NCBI RefSeq assembly: GCF_012396185.1
Contig: NZ_JAAXOW010000004.1
Span: 1 to 64,000 of the forward strand
Direction of reading: 5' to 3'
Length of the DNA stretch: 64,000 nucleotides
Source of the DNA: Sanguibacter hominis ATCC BAA-789
GTDB taxonomy: Bacteria; Actinomycetota; Actinomycetes; Actinomycetales; Cellulomonadaceae
The notes beneath the pieces are model-generated. The model searched no databases. It was not told where the DNA came from and saw only the letters and a list, made by a program, of their open reading frames with translations. Both the position numbers and the translations under genes were made by a program. Numbering within the stretch: the stretch's first letter is position 1; every line of letters starts with the position of its first letter. Below are positions 25,827 through 33,993 of this stretch, one piece after another.

Positions 25827-28453
25827 CGGGAAGCCTCCAGCTCAGCGTCGGACGGGCGCACGGGGATCGAGCGTGCGATCACGGGATTCGAGTCGGACAC
25901 CTCGCCGGGCCGGGCGGGGCGCACCTGGCCGCGCTCGGGGGTGTACGCGAGGTCGGGGTCCGGGGTGTCGGGGGCGTTGACGAACGAGGCGAAGCGCGCG
26001 AGGCGGACCGGGTCGGCCAGGGTCGCTGCCCACTCGTCCTCGTAGTTGTCGACGTGCTGCGCGATCGTCGCCTCCAGCTCGGCCGCGATACCGAGCGAGT
26101 CCTCGACGAGAACCTTGCGCAGCTCGGCGATGCCACCCGGGTAGTCGGCGACCCAGGGCGCCGTGCGCTGCAGGCGGTCGGCCGACCGGATGTAGTAGGC
26201 GAGGAACCGGTCGATGACGCGCACGAGCATCTCGTCGTCGAGGTCCTCTGCGAGGAGCTCCGCGTGGCGCGGGGTGAAGCCGCCGTTGCCGCCGACGTAG
26301 ACGTTCCAGCCGCGCTCGGTCGCGATGACGCCGACGTCCTTGCCGCGGGCCTCGGCGCACTCGCGCGCGCAGCCCGAGACACCGACCTTGAACTTGTGGG
26401 GCGCGCGCAGGCCCCGGTAGCGCAGCTCGAGCCGCACGCCCATGCCGACCGAGTCCTGGACGCCGAAGCGGCACCACGAGCTGCCGACGCACGACTTCAC
26501 GGCGCGCAGCGACTTCCCGTACGCCTGGCCGGACTCCATGCCTGCGTCGACGAGGCGCTGCCAGATGTGCGGGAGCTGCTCGAGGCGCGCACCGAACATG
26601 CCGATGCGCTGAGCGCCCGTGATGCGCGTGTAGAGGCCGTAGTCGCGCGCGACCTCCGCGATGACCGCGAGCTTCTCGGGGGTGATCTCGCCGCCGGGGA
26701 TGCGGGGGACGACCGAGTAGGTGCCGTCCTTCTGCATGTTCGCGAGCGCGTGGTCGTTCGTGTCCTGGAGCGGGGCGTTGGCCGCGTCGAGGACGTGCCC
26801 GACGCCGAGCGACGCGAGGATCGATGCGACGACCGGCTTGCAGATGACGCAGCCGCGGCCCGTGCCGTGCGCCGCCACGATCTGCGTGAACGTCCGCAGG
26901 CCCTCGGCCTGGACGAGCGAGAACAGCTCCTGGCGGGACATCGCGAAGTGCTCGCACATCGCGCGCGACACCTCGACGCCCGACGCCTCGAGCTGCGTGT
27001 TGACCAGCTTGGTCAGCAGCGGCACGCACGAGCCGCACACCGTGCCGGCCTTGGTGCACTTCTTGACCTCCGCGACGCTCGTGCAGCCGTGCTCGGTCAC
27101 GGCGCCGCGGACGGTGCCCGCGGTGACGTTCGCGCACGAGCAGACGACGACGTCGTCGGGCACGTCGGCGCTCGGCGCTGCGGCGCCGCCCTCGGGGGCG
27201 AGGAACGCGCTCGGGTCCGCGCCGAGGGCGCGGCCGAGCATCGGCCGCAGCGACGGGTAGAGCGCCGCGTCGCCGACGAACACGCCGCCGAGGAGGGTGC
27301 GCGCGTCGTCGGACACGACGAGCTTCTTGTACGTCTTGGCGACCGGGTCGGCGAACGTGACCTCGAGCGCGCCGGGGGTGAGCGCGAAGACGTCGCCGAA
27401 CGAGGCGGCCTCGACCGGGACGCCGTCGTGCGTGACGCCCTTGAGCTTCGTGCCGTCGGGCGCGGGCGTGTAGACCGCGTCGCCACCGAGGAGCTGGTCG
27501 ACGACGACGTCGGCCATCGCGTTGCCCGGTGCGACGAGGCCGGCGCACTCGCCGTCGTGCGACGCGACCTCGCCGATCGCCCAGATCGCCGGGTCGGACG
27601 TGCGGCAGGTGGGGCCGACGACGACGCCGCCACGCTCGCCGATCGCGAGCCCGCACTCGCGGGCGAGCCGGTCGCGCGGGCGGATGCCGGTGGAGAAGAC
27701 GACGACGTCGACGTCGAGCGTCGATCCGTCGGACAGGACCATGAGACCGACCGGGCCGTCGGGGGCGGAGACGAGGCGCGTCGCACCCGTGCCCGTGCGG
27801 ACGGTGACGCCCATGTCCTCGATGAGGACACGGAGCGCCTCGCCGCCGCCGTCGTCGAGCTGGACGCTCATGAGGCGGTCGGCGAACTCGACGACGGTCG
27901 CCGCGGCGCCGAGGTCCTGCAGGGCGGACGCGGCCTCGAGGCCGAGGACGCCGCCGCCGACGACGGCGCCGCGCAGGGGGCGGCCGAGCGTGGCGGCGCG
28001 GTCGGCGACCCAGGTCTGCAGCCCGACGACGTCGTCCATCGTGCGGTAGCTGAAGACGCCGGGGAGGTCGGTACCGTCGGTGCGGGGCGTCCATGCCCAC
28101 GAGCCGGTCGCGAGGACGAGCGTGTCGTAGGTGACGGTCTCGCCGCTGCGCGTGGTGACGGTCTGGGCGTCGCGGTCGATCGAGGCGACGGCGTCGCCCG
28201 TGCGCAGGGTGACGTGCGGGTCGTCCCAGACGGTCGGGGCCATCGCGAGCTGCTCGGGCGAGCGGCCGCCGAAGAACTCGGAGAGGTGCACGCGGTCGTA
28301 CGGGAGGTGCGCCTCGTCGCCGATCACGGTGGCGGACCAGGGGGTGTCTGCGGGTGCGCGCGAGACGAGCTGCTCGACGAGCCGGTGGGCGACCATGCCC
28401 GCACCGACGACGACGATGCGCCCGGGGGACGCGGGGGCGATGTGCTCGGACAT
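25823..28453 (-). CDS. nirB: Nitrite reductase [NAD(P)H] large subunit
   Basis: 876 residues. Domains: FAD/NADH oxidoreductase at about 10-300 (IVVVGAGMVAHRLVEQL; AVVGGGVLGLEAASALQDLG), BFD-like 2Fe-2S at about 440-490 (VVCSCANVTAGTVRG and GTVCGSCVPLL), the ferredoxin-like half-domain (GTYSVVPRIPGGEITPEKL), and the sirohaem/4Fe-4S domain with KSCVGSSWCRFGVQDS and VGVSGCARECAEARG, all four cluster Cys present. The C-terminal 60 residues are extra. It reduces nitrite to ammonium in the cytosol. The ATG at 28453 follows AGAAGG. A second nirB begins at 62942. Confidence 0.95.
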   Translation of the reverse strand: MSEHIAPASPGRIVVVGAGMVAHRLVEQLVSRAPADTPWSATVIGDEAHLPYDRVHLSEFFGGRSPEQLAMAPTVWDDPHVTLRTGDAVASIDRDAQTVTTRSGETVTYDTLVLATGSWAWTPRTDGTDLPGVFSYRTMDDVVGLQTWVADRAATLGRPLRGAVVGGGVLGLEAASALQDLGAAATVVEFADRLMSVQLDDGGGEALRVLIEDMGVTVRTGTGATRLVSAPDGPVGLMVLSDGSTLDVDVVVFSTGIRPRDRLARECGLAIGERGGVVVGPTCRTSDPAIWAIGEVASHDGECAGLVAPGNAMADVVVDQLLGGDAVYTPAPDGTKLKGVTHDGVPVEAASFGDVFALTPGALEVTFADPVAKTYKKLVVSDDARTLLGGVFVGDAALYPSLRPMLGRALGADPSAFLAPEGGAAAPSADVPDDVVVCSCANVTAGTVRGAVTEHGCTSVAEVKKCTKAGTVCGSCVPLLTKLVNTQLEASGVEVSRAMCEHFAMSRQELFSLVQAEGLRTFTQIVAAHGTGRGCVICKPVVASILASLGVGHVLDAANAPLQDTNDHALANMQKDGTYSVVPRIPGGEITPEKLAVIAEVARDYGLYTRITGAQRIGMFGARLEQLPHIWQRLVDAGMESGQAYGKSLRAVKSCVGSSWCRFGVQDSVGMGVRLELRYRGLRAPHKFKVGVSGCARECAEARGKDVGVIATERGWNVYVGGNGGFTPRHAELLAEDLDDEMLVRVIDRFLAYYIRSADRLQRTAPWVADYPGGIAELRKVLVEDSLGIAAELEATIAQHVDNYEDEWAATLADPVRLARFASFVNAPDTPDPDLAYTPERGQVRPARPGEVSDSNPVIARSIPVRPSDAELEASR

Positions 28454-28600
28454 GTCGGGCCTTCTGCTCGGCGGTTTCTCGTCGTGGTCAGTCTCGCCGG
28501 TGGGGGTGAGGGAGTGGTGGGACCTTTGGACGGAGACAGCCGTGAATAACCGATCCGGGGCGCCCTGGGCGAGGGGACCTGCGAAGCGTAGCCTGAACGT

Positions 28601-28771
28601 GTGACCGAGCACACGAACGCCCCCGCGCCGGACCCTGCTGCCGTGCGCTTCTCCCAGCTGCCCGAGCGGGTGGAACCGCACGACTACGTCGAGAGTGTCG
28701 ACGTCGCGGACGTCCCCGACCCCGAGATGGGCCGGGACCCGAACACGGAGTGGATGCTCAAGCACGCCTGA
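28601..28771 (+). CDS. Small 56-residue acidic protein, hypothetical
   Basis: GTG start, reading MTEHTNAPAPDPAAVRFSQL, then PERVEPHDYVESVDVADVPD, ending MGRDPNTEWMLKHA. Almost every third codon position is G or C, like real genes here, and the frame sits in its own gap between nirB (divergent) and a strong terminator. There is no membrane segment; it is acidic. The ending EWMLKHA resembles short conserved actinobacterial proteins I have seen without known function. Too short for usual ORF cut-offs; called on codon pattern and position. Confidence 0.55.
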   Translation: MTEHTNAPAPDPAAVRFSQLPERVEPHDYVESVDVADVPDPEMGRDPNTEWMLKHA

Positions 28772-28820
28772 GGCGACCGCGGGGCCGACGACGCCTGAGC
28801 GCGGCCTCGCTCGCACGCAC

Positions 28821-28850
28821 GCCCTCCGTCAGCAGCTGCTGACGGAGGGC
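28821..28850 (+). terminator. Perfect-palindrome terminator after the small ORF
   Basis: GCCCTCCGTCAGCAG followed directly by its exact complement, then TTT. The 30-bp palindrome separates the small gene from the mal promoter. Confidence 0.8.
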
Positions 28851-28909
28851 TTTGTCGTGGGGCGAGCATGGTCTGAGGCGGCGTCACGGAAAGTTGCTGA
28901 AATGCTCTC

Positions 28910-28947
28910 TGAAAGATCTTGCAGAGGCGGCAAGGACCTGCCATATT
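28910..28947 (+). promoter_or_regulatory. malE promoter with overlapping LacI-type operator
   Basis: Operator TGAAAGATCTTGCA (28910-28923) is an inverted repeat with one mismatch. It overlaps a -35 TTGCAG (28919-28924), followed after 17 bases by a -10-like CATATT (28942-28947). CTTGCAG is the core element reported for MalR operators in streptomycetes. Similar elements lie before the GH13 gene at 35.95 kb, so the LacI regulator encoded between them probably controls both. Confidence 0.6.
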
Positions 28948-29017
28948 GGTGTGACCGACCCGCCCGGGGCTGTCGCACCGCCGCCGCAGTCCGAGACACC
29001 GCAGAAAGGGCTCACCA

Positions 29018-30271
29018 ATGAAGGTGACCAGGACCGTCGCAGCCCTCGCCACGACCGCGCTCGTCGCGACCGCGCTCGCAGGCTGCTCGACCGCCGCGTC
29101 CGACGACAACCCGCCGACCAGCTCCGCCGCCGCAGGCGAGCTCACCGTGTGGGTCGACGCCAACCGCTCCGCCGAGCTCCAGGAGATCGCAGCCAAGTTC
29201 AAGGCCGACAAGGGCATCTCCGTCAAGCTCGTGCAGAAGGAGTACGGCGATGTCATGAAGGAGGACTTCGTCAAGCAGGTCCCCACCGGCAAGGGCCCCG
29301 ACGTCATCATCGGCGGGCACGACTGGCTCGGGCTGTTCGTCCAGAACGGCGTGGTCGCCCGGCTCGAGCTCGGCGACGCCGCAGCAGGGTTCCCCGACGT
29401 CGCGCTCCGCGCCATGAGCTATGAGGGCGTGACGTACGGCCTCCCCGTCTCGCTCGAGAACATCGCGCTCCTGCGCAACACCGAGCTGGCCGACAAGACC
29501 CCCGCCACCTGGGACGAGCTGGTCGAGGCCGGCCAGGCCGTCGTCGAGGACGGCAAGGCCGAGTACCCCGTCCTCGTCCCCTCCGGGCCGGAGTCCGACC
29601 CGTACCACCTGTACCCGCTGCAGACCTCCTACGGCGCACCGCTCTTCGGTACGAACGACGACGGCAGCTACAACCCCGACGACCTCCTGATCGGCAGCGA
29701 GGGGGGCGACACGTTCGCCGCCAAGCTGGTGGAGTGGGGCAAGGCCGGCGTGCTCAACACCAACATCACGGGCGACATCGCCCGCGACGAGTTCGCGGCC
29801 GGCAAGGCTCCGTTCATGCTCTCGGGACCCTGGAACCTGCCCGCCTTCAACGACGCCGGCCTCAAGTACGAGATCGAGGCGATCCCACCAGCAGGCGACC
29901 AGCCGGTCACGCCCTTCGTGGGGGTCCAGGGCTTCTTCGTCAGCGCGAAGAGCGAGAACGCGATCGCCGCGAACGAGTTCGTGGTGAAGTACCTGGGCTC
30001 GGAGGAGGTCCAGCTGGCGCTCTACGAGGCCGGAGGACGCCCGCCCGCGCTGACGAGCGCTTTCGAAGCAGCGTCCGCGAAGGACTCCACGATCGGTGAC
30101 TTCGGCGCCGTCGGGCTGTCCGGGGTGCCGATGCCGAGCATCCCCGAGATGGGCGCCGTCTGGAACTACTGGGGCGCCACCGAGGCTGCGCTCGTCAACG
30201 GCACGGCCGGCGAGCCGGCCGCAGCGTGGCAGGACATGGCCGGCAAGATCCAGGCTGACATCGCGGGCTGA
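29018..30271 (+). CDS. malE: Maltose/maltodextrin ABC transporter substrate-binding lipoprotein
   Basis: 417 residues. Lipoprotein signal MKVTRTVAALATTALVATAL followed by AGCS, with Cys at about 23. The mature part is an extracellular solute-binding protein family 1 fold resembling MalE: AGELTVWVDANRSAELQEIA, GPDVIIGGHDWLGLFVQNG, YGLPVSLENIALLRNTEL and a C-terminal MPSIPEMGAVWNYWG. It binds malto-oligosaccharides at the cell surface. First gene of malEFG, preceded by a promoter/operator; no ATPase is encoded here, so a shared MsiK-type ATPase elsewhere is likely. Confidence 0.92.
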   Translation: MKVTRTVAALATTALVATALAGCSTAASDDNPPTSSAAAGELTVWVDANRSAELQEIAAKFKADKGISVKLVQKEYGDVMKEDFVKQVPTGKGPDVIIGGHDWLGLFVQNGVVARLELGDAAAGFPDVALRAMSYEGVTYGLPVSLENIALLRNTELADKTPATWDELVEAGQAVVEDGKAEYPVLVPSGPESDPYHLYPLQTSYGAPLFGTNDDGSYNPDDLLIGSEGGDTFAAKLVEWGKAGVLNTNITGDIARDEFAAGKAPFMLSGPWNLPAFNDAGLKYEIEAIPPAGDQPVTPFVGVQGFFVSAKSENAIAANEFVVKYLGSEEVQLALYEAGGRPPALTSAFEAASAKDSTIGDFGAVGLSGVPMPSIPEMGAVWNYWGATEAALVNGTAGEPAAAWQDMAGKIQADIAG

Positions 30272-30277
30272 CCACGT

Positions 30278-30310
30278 CGGGGCAGGGGCGCCGCGCGCGC
30301 CCCTGCCCCG
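30278..30310 (+). terminator. Intercistronic hairpin between malE and malF (attenuator or mRNA stabiliser)
   Basis: A 14-bp perfect stem (CGGGGCAGGGGCGC and complement) with a 5-nt loop, just past the malE stop and before the malF ribosome site. No T-run. Such hairpins commonly raise binding-protein yield over permease yield. Confidence 0.6.
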
Positions 30311-30336
30311 AGCCCCTCTGCGACACAGGAGTCCAG

Positions 30337-31926
30337 ATGACCACCACCCTGGCCGAGCCCGAGACCGTGCACGCCGCGCCAGCCCCCCGTTCTTCCGGTG
30401 CTCGAGGCCTTCTCGTGAAGATCGCCTGCCTCGGCCTCCTCGACGCACTCGTCGTCTATGCCGTCTTCGCTCTCGCGCTCCACGACCAGTGGCTGCTGGC
30501 CGGGGCGGCGGCGATCAGCGCTGTCCTCATCACCTGGACGTACCTGCGTCGCGACATGCTGCCCGCCAAGTACCTGGTGCCGGGCACCGTGTTCCTCGTC
30601 GCCTTCCAGCTCTTCGTCATCCTGTTCAGCGGGTACATCGCCTTCACGAACTACGGCGACGGCCACGTCGGGACGAAGGAGGACGCCGTCGCCGTCCTCA
30701 TCAACAAGTCGCTCGCTCGCGTGCCCGACTCGGACGCCTACGACATGGTCGTGCTCGAGCGTGACGGCGAGATCGCCTTCCTCGTGACCGCGCCTGACGG
30801 CCGAGTCCAGCTCGGTGGTGACGATCGCCCGCTCGAGGACGTCGCGGACGCGGTGCTCGACGGCGGGGTCGCGGTCTCCCTCGACGGCTACCGCACCCTG
30901 ACGTTCGCCGAGATCATCGCGAACCAGAAGCGCATCGCCGCGACGAGCGTCCCCTTCTCCGACGACCCGGAGGACGGTGCGCTGCGCACCCAGGACGGGT
31001 CCCTCGCCTACCGCTACGCCGCGACGATGGACTACGACCCGACCGCTGACACGTTCACGGACCTCACGACGGGCACCGTCTACCGAGACGTGGGCACGGG
31101 GGCCTTCGTCGCTCCCGACGGAGCCGAGATCCAGCCCGGCTGGAAGATCGGCGTCGGGCTGGACAACTTCGTCCGCGCCTTCGGCGAAGAGTCCATCCGG
31201 GGGCCGCTCCTGGGGGTCGTGACCTGGACCTTCGTGTTCGCGGGCGTCTCGGTGGCCTCGACCTTCGTCGCCGGCGTCCTGCTCGCCCTCCTGCTCGACG
31301 ATCCGCGCATCCGTCTGCGCCGCACGCTGCGGGTGCTCGTGATCCTGCCGTACGCCTTCCCGCCGTTCCTGTCGGCTCTCGTGTGGAGCGGTCTGCTCAA
31401 CCCTCAGTTCGGGTTCATCAACCAGACGCTGCTCGGAGGGGCCGAGGTCCCCTGGCTCACCGACCCCCTGCTCGCCAAGGTCTCGATCCTGCTCGTCAAC
31501 CTCTGGCTCGGCTACCCGTACATGTTCCTCGTCGCGACGGGCGCCCTGCAGGCGATACCCCGTGACTACGTCGAGGCCGCCGAGATGGACGGAGCAGGGG
31601 CGTGGATGACGTTCACGCGGATCCGCCTGCCGCTCCTCATGGTCACGATGGCACCCCTCGTGATCTCGTCCTTCGCGTTCAACTTCAACAACTTCAACCT
31701 CATCTACATGCTCACCGAGGGTGGCCCGCAGGACATCTCCACCGAGATGAACGTCGGCGCGACCGACATCCTCATCACTCTCGTGTACAAGGTCGCCTTC
31801 GGCGAGGGCAGCGGACGTGACTACGGCCTCGCGAGCGCCTTCTCGATCATCATCTTCGTGCTCGTCTCAGCGATCGCCGTCTACAGCTTCCGCCGCACCA
31901 GGGCTCTGGAGGACATCCACCGATGA
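30337..31926 (+). CDS. malF: Maltodextrin ABC transporter permease MalF
   Basis: 529 residues. Three helices at about 28-105, then a large extracytoplasmic insert at about 108-270 corresponding to the MalF P2 domain, then the transport core with the EAA loop YVEAAEMDGAGAWMTFTRIR (about 413-432) that docks the ATPase. SSFAFNFNNFNLIYMLTEGG is a MalF family block. The insert (PDGRVQLGGDDRPLEDVADA) probably contacts MalE. Its stop overlaps malG by four bases. Confidence 0.94.
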   Translation: MTTTLAEPETVHAAPAPRSSGARGLLVKIACLGLLDALVVYAVFALALHDQWLLAGAAAISAVLITWTYLRRDMLPAKYLVPGTVFLVAFQLFVILFSGYIAFTNYGDGHVGTKEDAVAVLINKSLARVPDSDAYDMVVLERDGEIAFLVTAPDGRVQLGGDDRPLEDVADAVLDGGVAVSLDGYRTLTFAEIIANQKRIAATSVPFSDDPEDGALRTQDGSLAYRYAATMDYDPTADTFTDLTTGTVYRDVGTGAFVAPDGAEIQPGWKIGVGLDNFVRAFGEESIRGPLLGVVTWTFVFAGVSVASTFVAGVLLALLLDDPRIRLRRTLRVLVILPYAFPPFLSALVWSGLLNPQFGFINQTLLGGAEVPWLTDPLLAKVSILLVNLWLGYPYMFLVATGALQAIPRDYVEAAEMDGAGAWMTFTRIRLPLLMVTMAPLVISSFAFNFNNFNLIYMLTEGGPQDISTEMNVGATDILITLVYKVAFGEGSGRDYGLASAFSIIIFVLVSAIAVYSFRRTRALEDIHR

Positions 31927-32849
31927 GCACACCGCCCCCCTCGCTCGTCTCCGTCACGTCCGACGCCAGCGGCCGCGCGGCAGCACCTCCGCGTCCGGAG
32001 CGCCGTCGTCGCGGGCGCGGTCTGGTCGCCAAGCACGTCGCTGCCTTCGCGGTCGCCGTCGTCGCGGTCTTCCCGATCCTCTACATCTTCTCGGCGTCGC
32101 TGAACCCCAACGGCACGCTCGTCGGGTCGAACTCCCTGTTCGCCCGCGTCGACCTGGGGAACTACATCGACCTTTTCAACCGACCGGCACAGCCCTACGG
32201 TGCGTGGTTCGTCAACACGCTCTACATCGGCGTCGTGGCGTCGGCGGGCACCGTGCTGCTCGCTGCGCTCGCCGCCTACGCCTTCTCCCGGATGAGGTTT
32301 ACGGGCCGACGCGTCGGGCTCGTCAGCATCCTGCTCGTCCAGATGTTCCCGCAGCTCCTCGGGGTCGTCGCGATCTTCCTCATGCTCATGACCCTCGGCG
32401 ACGTGTTCCCAGCGATCGGGCTCGACACCCACGCCGGGCTCATCCTCATCTACCTGGGCGGAGCCATGGGGGTCAACACGTACCTCATCTACGGGTTCTT
32501 CAACACGGTGCCGTCATCGATCGACGAAGCGGCCAAGCTCGACGGTGCGGGTCACGCGCGCATCTTCTTCACGATCATCCTGAGGCTGTCCGCCCCGATC
32601 CTCGCGGTGGTGGCGCTGCTGTCGTTCATCGGTACGTCGAGCGAGTTCGTCGTCGCGAGCGTCGTGCTGACCGACCCTCCCAAGCAGACGCTCGCCGTCG
32701 GCCTGTTCCAGTTCATCTCCCAGGAGACCTCCGCGAACTGGTCGATCTTCGCGGCCGGTGCGGTGCTCGCGGCCGTGCCCGTCGTCGCCCTGTTCTTCGC
32801 GCTCCAGAAGTACATCGTCGGGGGCCTCACGGCCGGGGCCGTCAAGTAG
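31923..32849 (+). CDS. malG: Maltodextrin ABC transporter permease MalG
   Basis: 308 residues. A disordered basic N-terminus of about 35 residues precedes six helices. EAA loop: SIDEAAKLDGAGHARIFFTI (about 200-219). FPILYIFSASLNPNGTLVGS and the end LQKYIVGGLTAGAVK are typical of MalG, whose C-terminus reaches into the ATPase. The ATG overlaps malF. The regulator gene follows after 32 bases and may be partly read through. Confidence 0.94.
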   Translation: MSTPPPSLVSVTSDASGRAAAPPRPERRRRGRGLVAKHVAAFAVAVVAVFPILYIFSASLNPNGTLVGSNSLFARVDLGNYIDLFNRPAQPYGAWFVNTLYIGVVASAGTVLLAALAAYAFSRMRFTGRRVGLVSILLVQMFPQLLGVVAIFLMLMTLGDVFPAIGLDTHAGLILIYLGGAMGVNTYLIYGFFNTVPSSIDEAAKLDGAGHARIFFTIILRLSAPILAVVALLSFIGTSSEFVVASVVLTDPPKQTLAVGLFQFISQETSANWSIFAAGAVLAAVPVVALFFALQKYIVGGLTAGAVK

Positions 32850-32881
32850 TCGAGAGGGGCCCCGCTGGTAGGCTCGCCCTC

Positions 32882-33889
32882 ATGGGCGCCACTCTCGCAG
32901 ACATCGCGGCGCACGCCGGAGTGAGCGAGGCGACGGTCAGCCGGGTCCTCAACGACCGGCCAGGGGTCGCGCCGGCGAAGAGGCAGGCGGTGCTCACCGC
33001 GCTCGACGTCCTGGGCTACGAGCGCCCGGCAGGGCTGCGGCGCCGCACGGGGCGTCCTGTGGGCGTGATCCTGCCGGAGTTCACCAACCCGATCTTTCCT
33101 GCGTTCGCCCAGGCGCTCGCCCCCAACTTCGCGCGCCGGGGGTTCACGCCGCTCGTCGGCTCCCAGGCTGAGGGCGGCCTGCACGAGGCGGAGTACGTCG
33201 AGATGTTCGTCGAGGCCGGTGCCGCCGGGATCGTGTTCGTCTCGGGCGCCCACAGCGACACCACGGCCACGGTGACCCGCTACCAAGAGCTGCGTGCGGT
33301 GGGTCTGCCTCTCGCGTTCGTCAACGGCTTCCGCGAAGGCATCGACGCGCCGTTCTTCTCGATCGACGACCGCGCAGGGATCGTGCTCGCGGTGCGCCAC
33401 CTCGTCGCGATGGGGCACACGCGGCTCGGTCTCGCGAGCGGCCCGGAGAACCTGGTCCCGACGCTCCGCAAGGTGGAGGGCTTTCGTCAAGCCGTCGCGG
33501 AGGCGCTCGGCGACGCGGCAGCCGCTCCGGTCGTGCCGTCCATGATCTCGGACGACGGCGGTCTGACCGCGGCCCGCTCCCTCCTCGAGGCGGGCTGCAC
33601 AGGCATCGTGTGTGCGAGCGACATCATCGCCCTCGGCGTGCTCGCTGAGGCACGCCGACGTGGTCTCGACGTCCCGCGCGACCTGTCCGTGGTCGGGTTC
33701 GACGACTCGACCGTGGCACGGCACTCCTGGCCGCCGCTGACGACCGTCCGGCAGCCGGTCGGCACCATGTCCATCGCGATCGCCGACGCCTTCGTCGGCG
33801 AGATGAACCACATCTACGCGCAGCGCACCGAGTACGTGTACCAGCCGGAGCTGGTGGTGCGGGAGTCGAGCGGACCGCCCCGCCGCTAG
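32882..33889 (+). CDS. LacI-family regulator of the maltodextrin genes
   Basis: 335 residues. HTH at the N-terminus: TLADIAAHAGVSEATVSRVL, hinge helix near residue 50, then a sugar-binding core (VGVILPEFTNPIFPAFAQAL, VCASDIIALGVLAEARRRG, VVGFDDSTVARHSWPPLTTV). It would repress in the absence of maltose or a maltodextrin. Position inside the locus and matching operators before malE and the GH13 gene support a MalR role. The ATG at 32882 is the only sensible start. Confidence 0.92.
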   Translation: MGATLADIAAHAGVSEATVSRVLNDRPGVAPAKRQAVLTALDVLGYERPAGLRRRTGRPVGVILPEFTNPIFPAFAQALAPNFARRGFTPLVGSQAEGGLHEAEYVEMFVEAGAAGIVFVSGAHSDTTATVTRYQELRAVGLPLAFVNGFREGIDAPFFSIDDRAGIVLAVRHLVAMGHTRLGLASGPENLVPTLRKVEGFRQAVAEALGDAAAAPVVPSMISDDGGLTAARSLLEAGCTGIVCASDIIALGVLAEARRRGLDVPRDLSVVGFDDSTVARHSWPPLTTVRQPVGTMSIAIADAFVGEMNHIYAQRTEYVYQPELVVRESSGPPRR

Positions 33890-33915
33890 CCTGCCGACGG
33901 CAGCCACGACGACGC

Positions 33916-33954
33916 CGCCGCGGCGCGAGGTTGGGAGGTCCTCGCGCCGCGGCG
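33916..33954. terminator. Hairpin between convergent regulator and GH13 genes
   Basis: A 15-bp perfect stem (CGCCGCGGCGCGAGG and complement) with a 9-nt loop, 26 bases after the LacI-family stop. Placed to end both convergent transcripts. Confidence 0.65.
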
Positions 33955-33993
33955 GGTCGCGCGCCCGGCCGGGGGTACCCGGCGCGCGTCCTG

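Noticed and set aside
28474-28478. GTTTC half-site near the nirB start as a GlnR box
   Set aside because: The partner half-sites at the required spacing do not match the consensus, so a full site is not supported.
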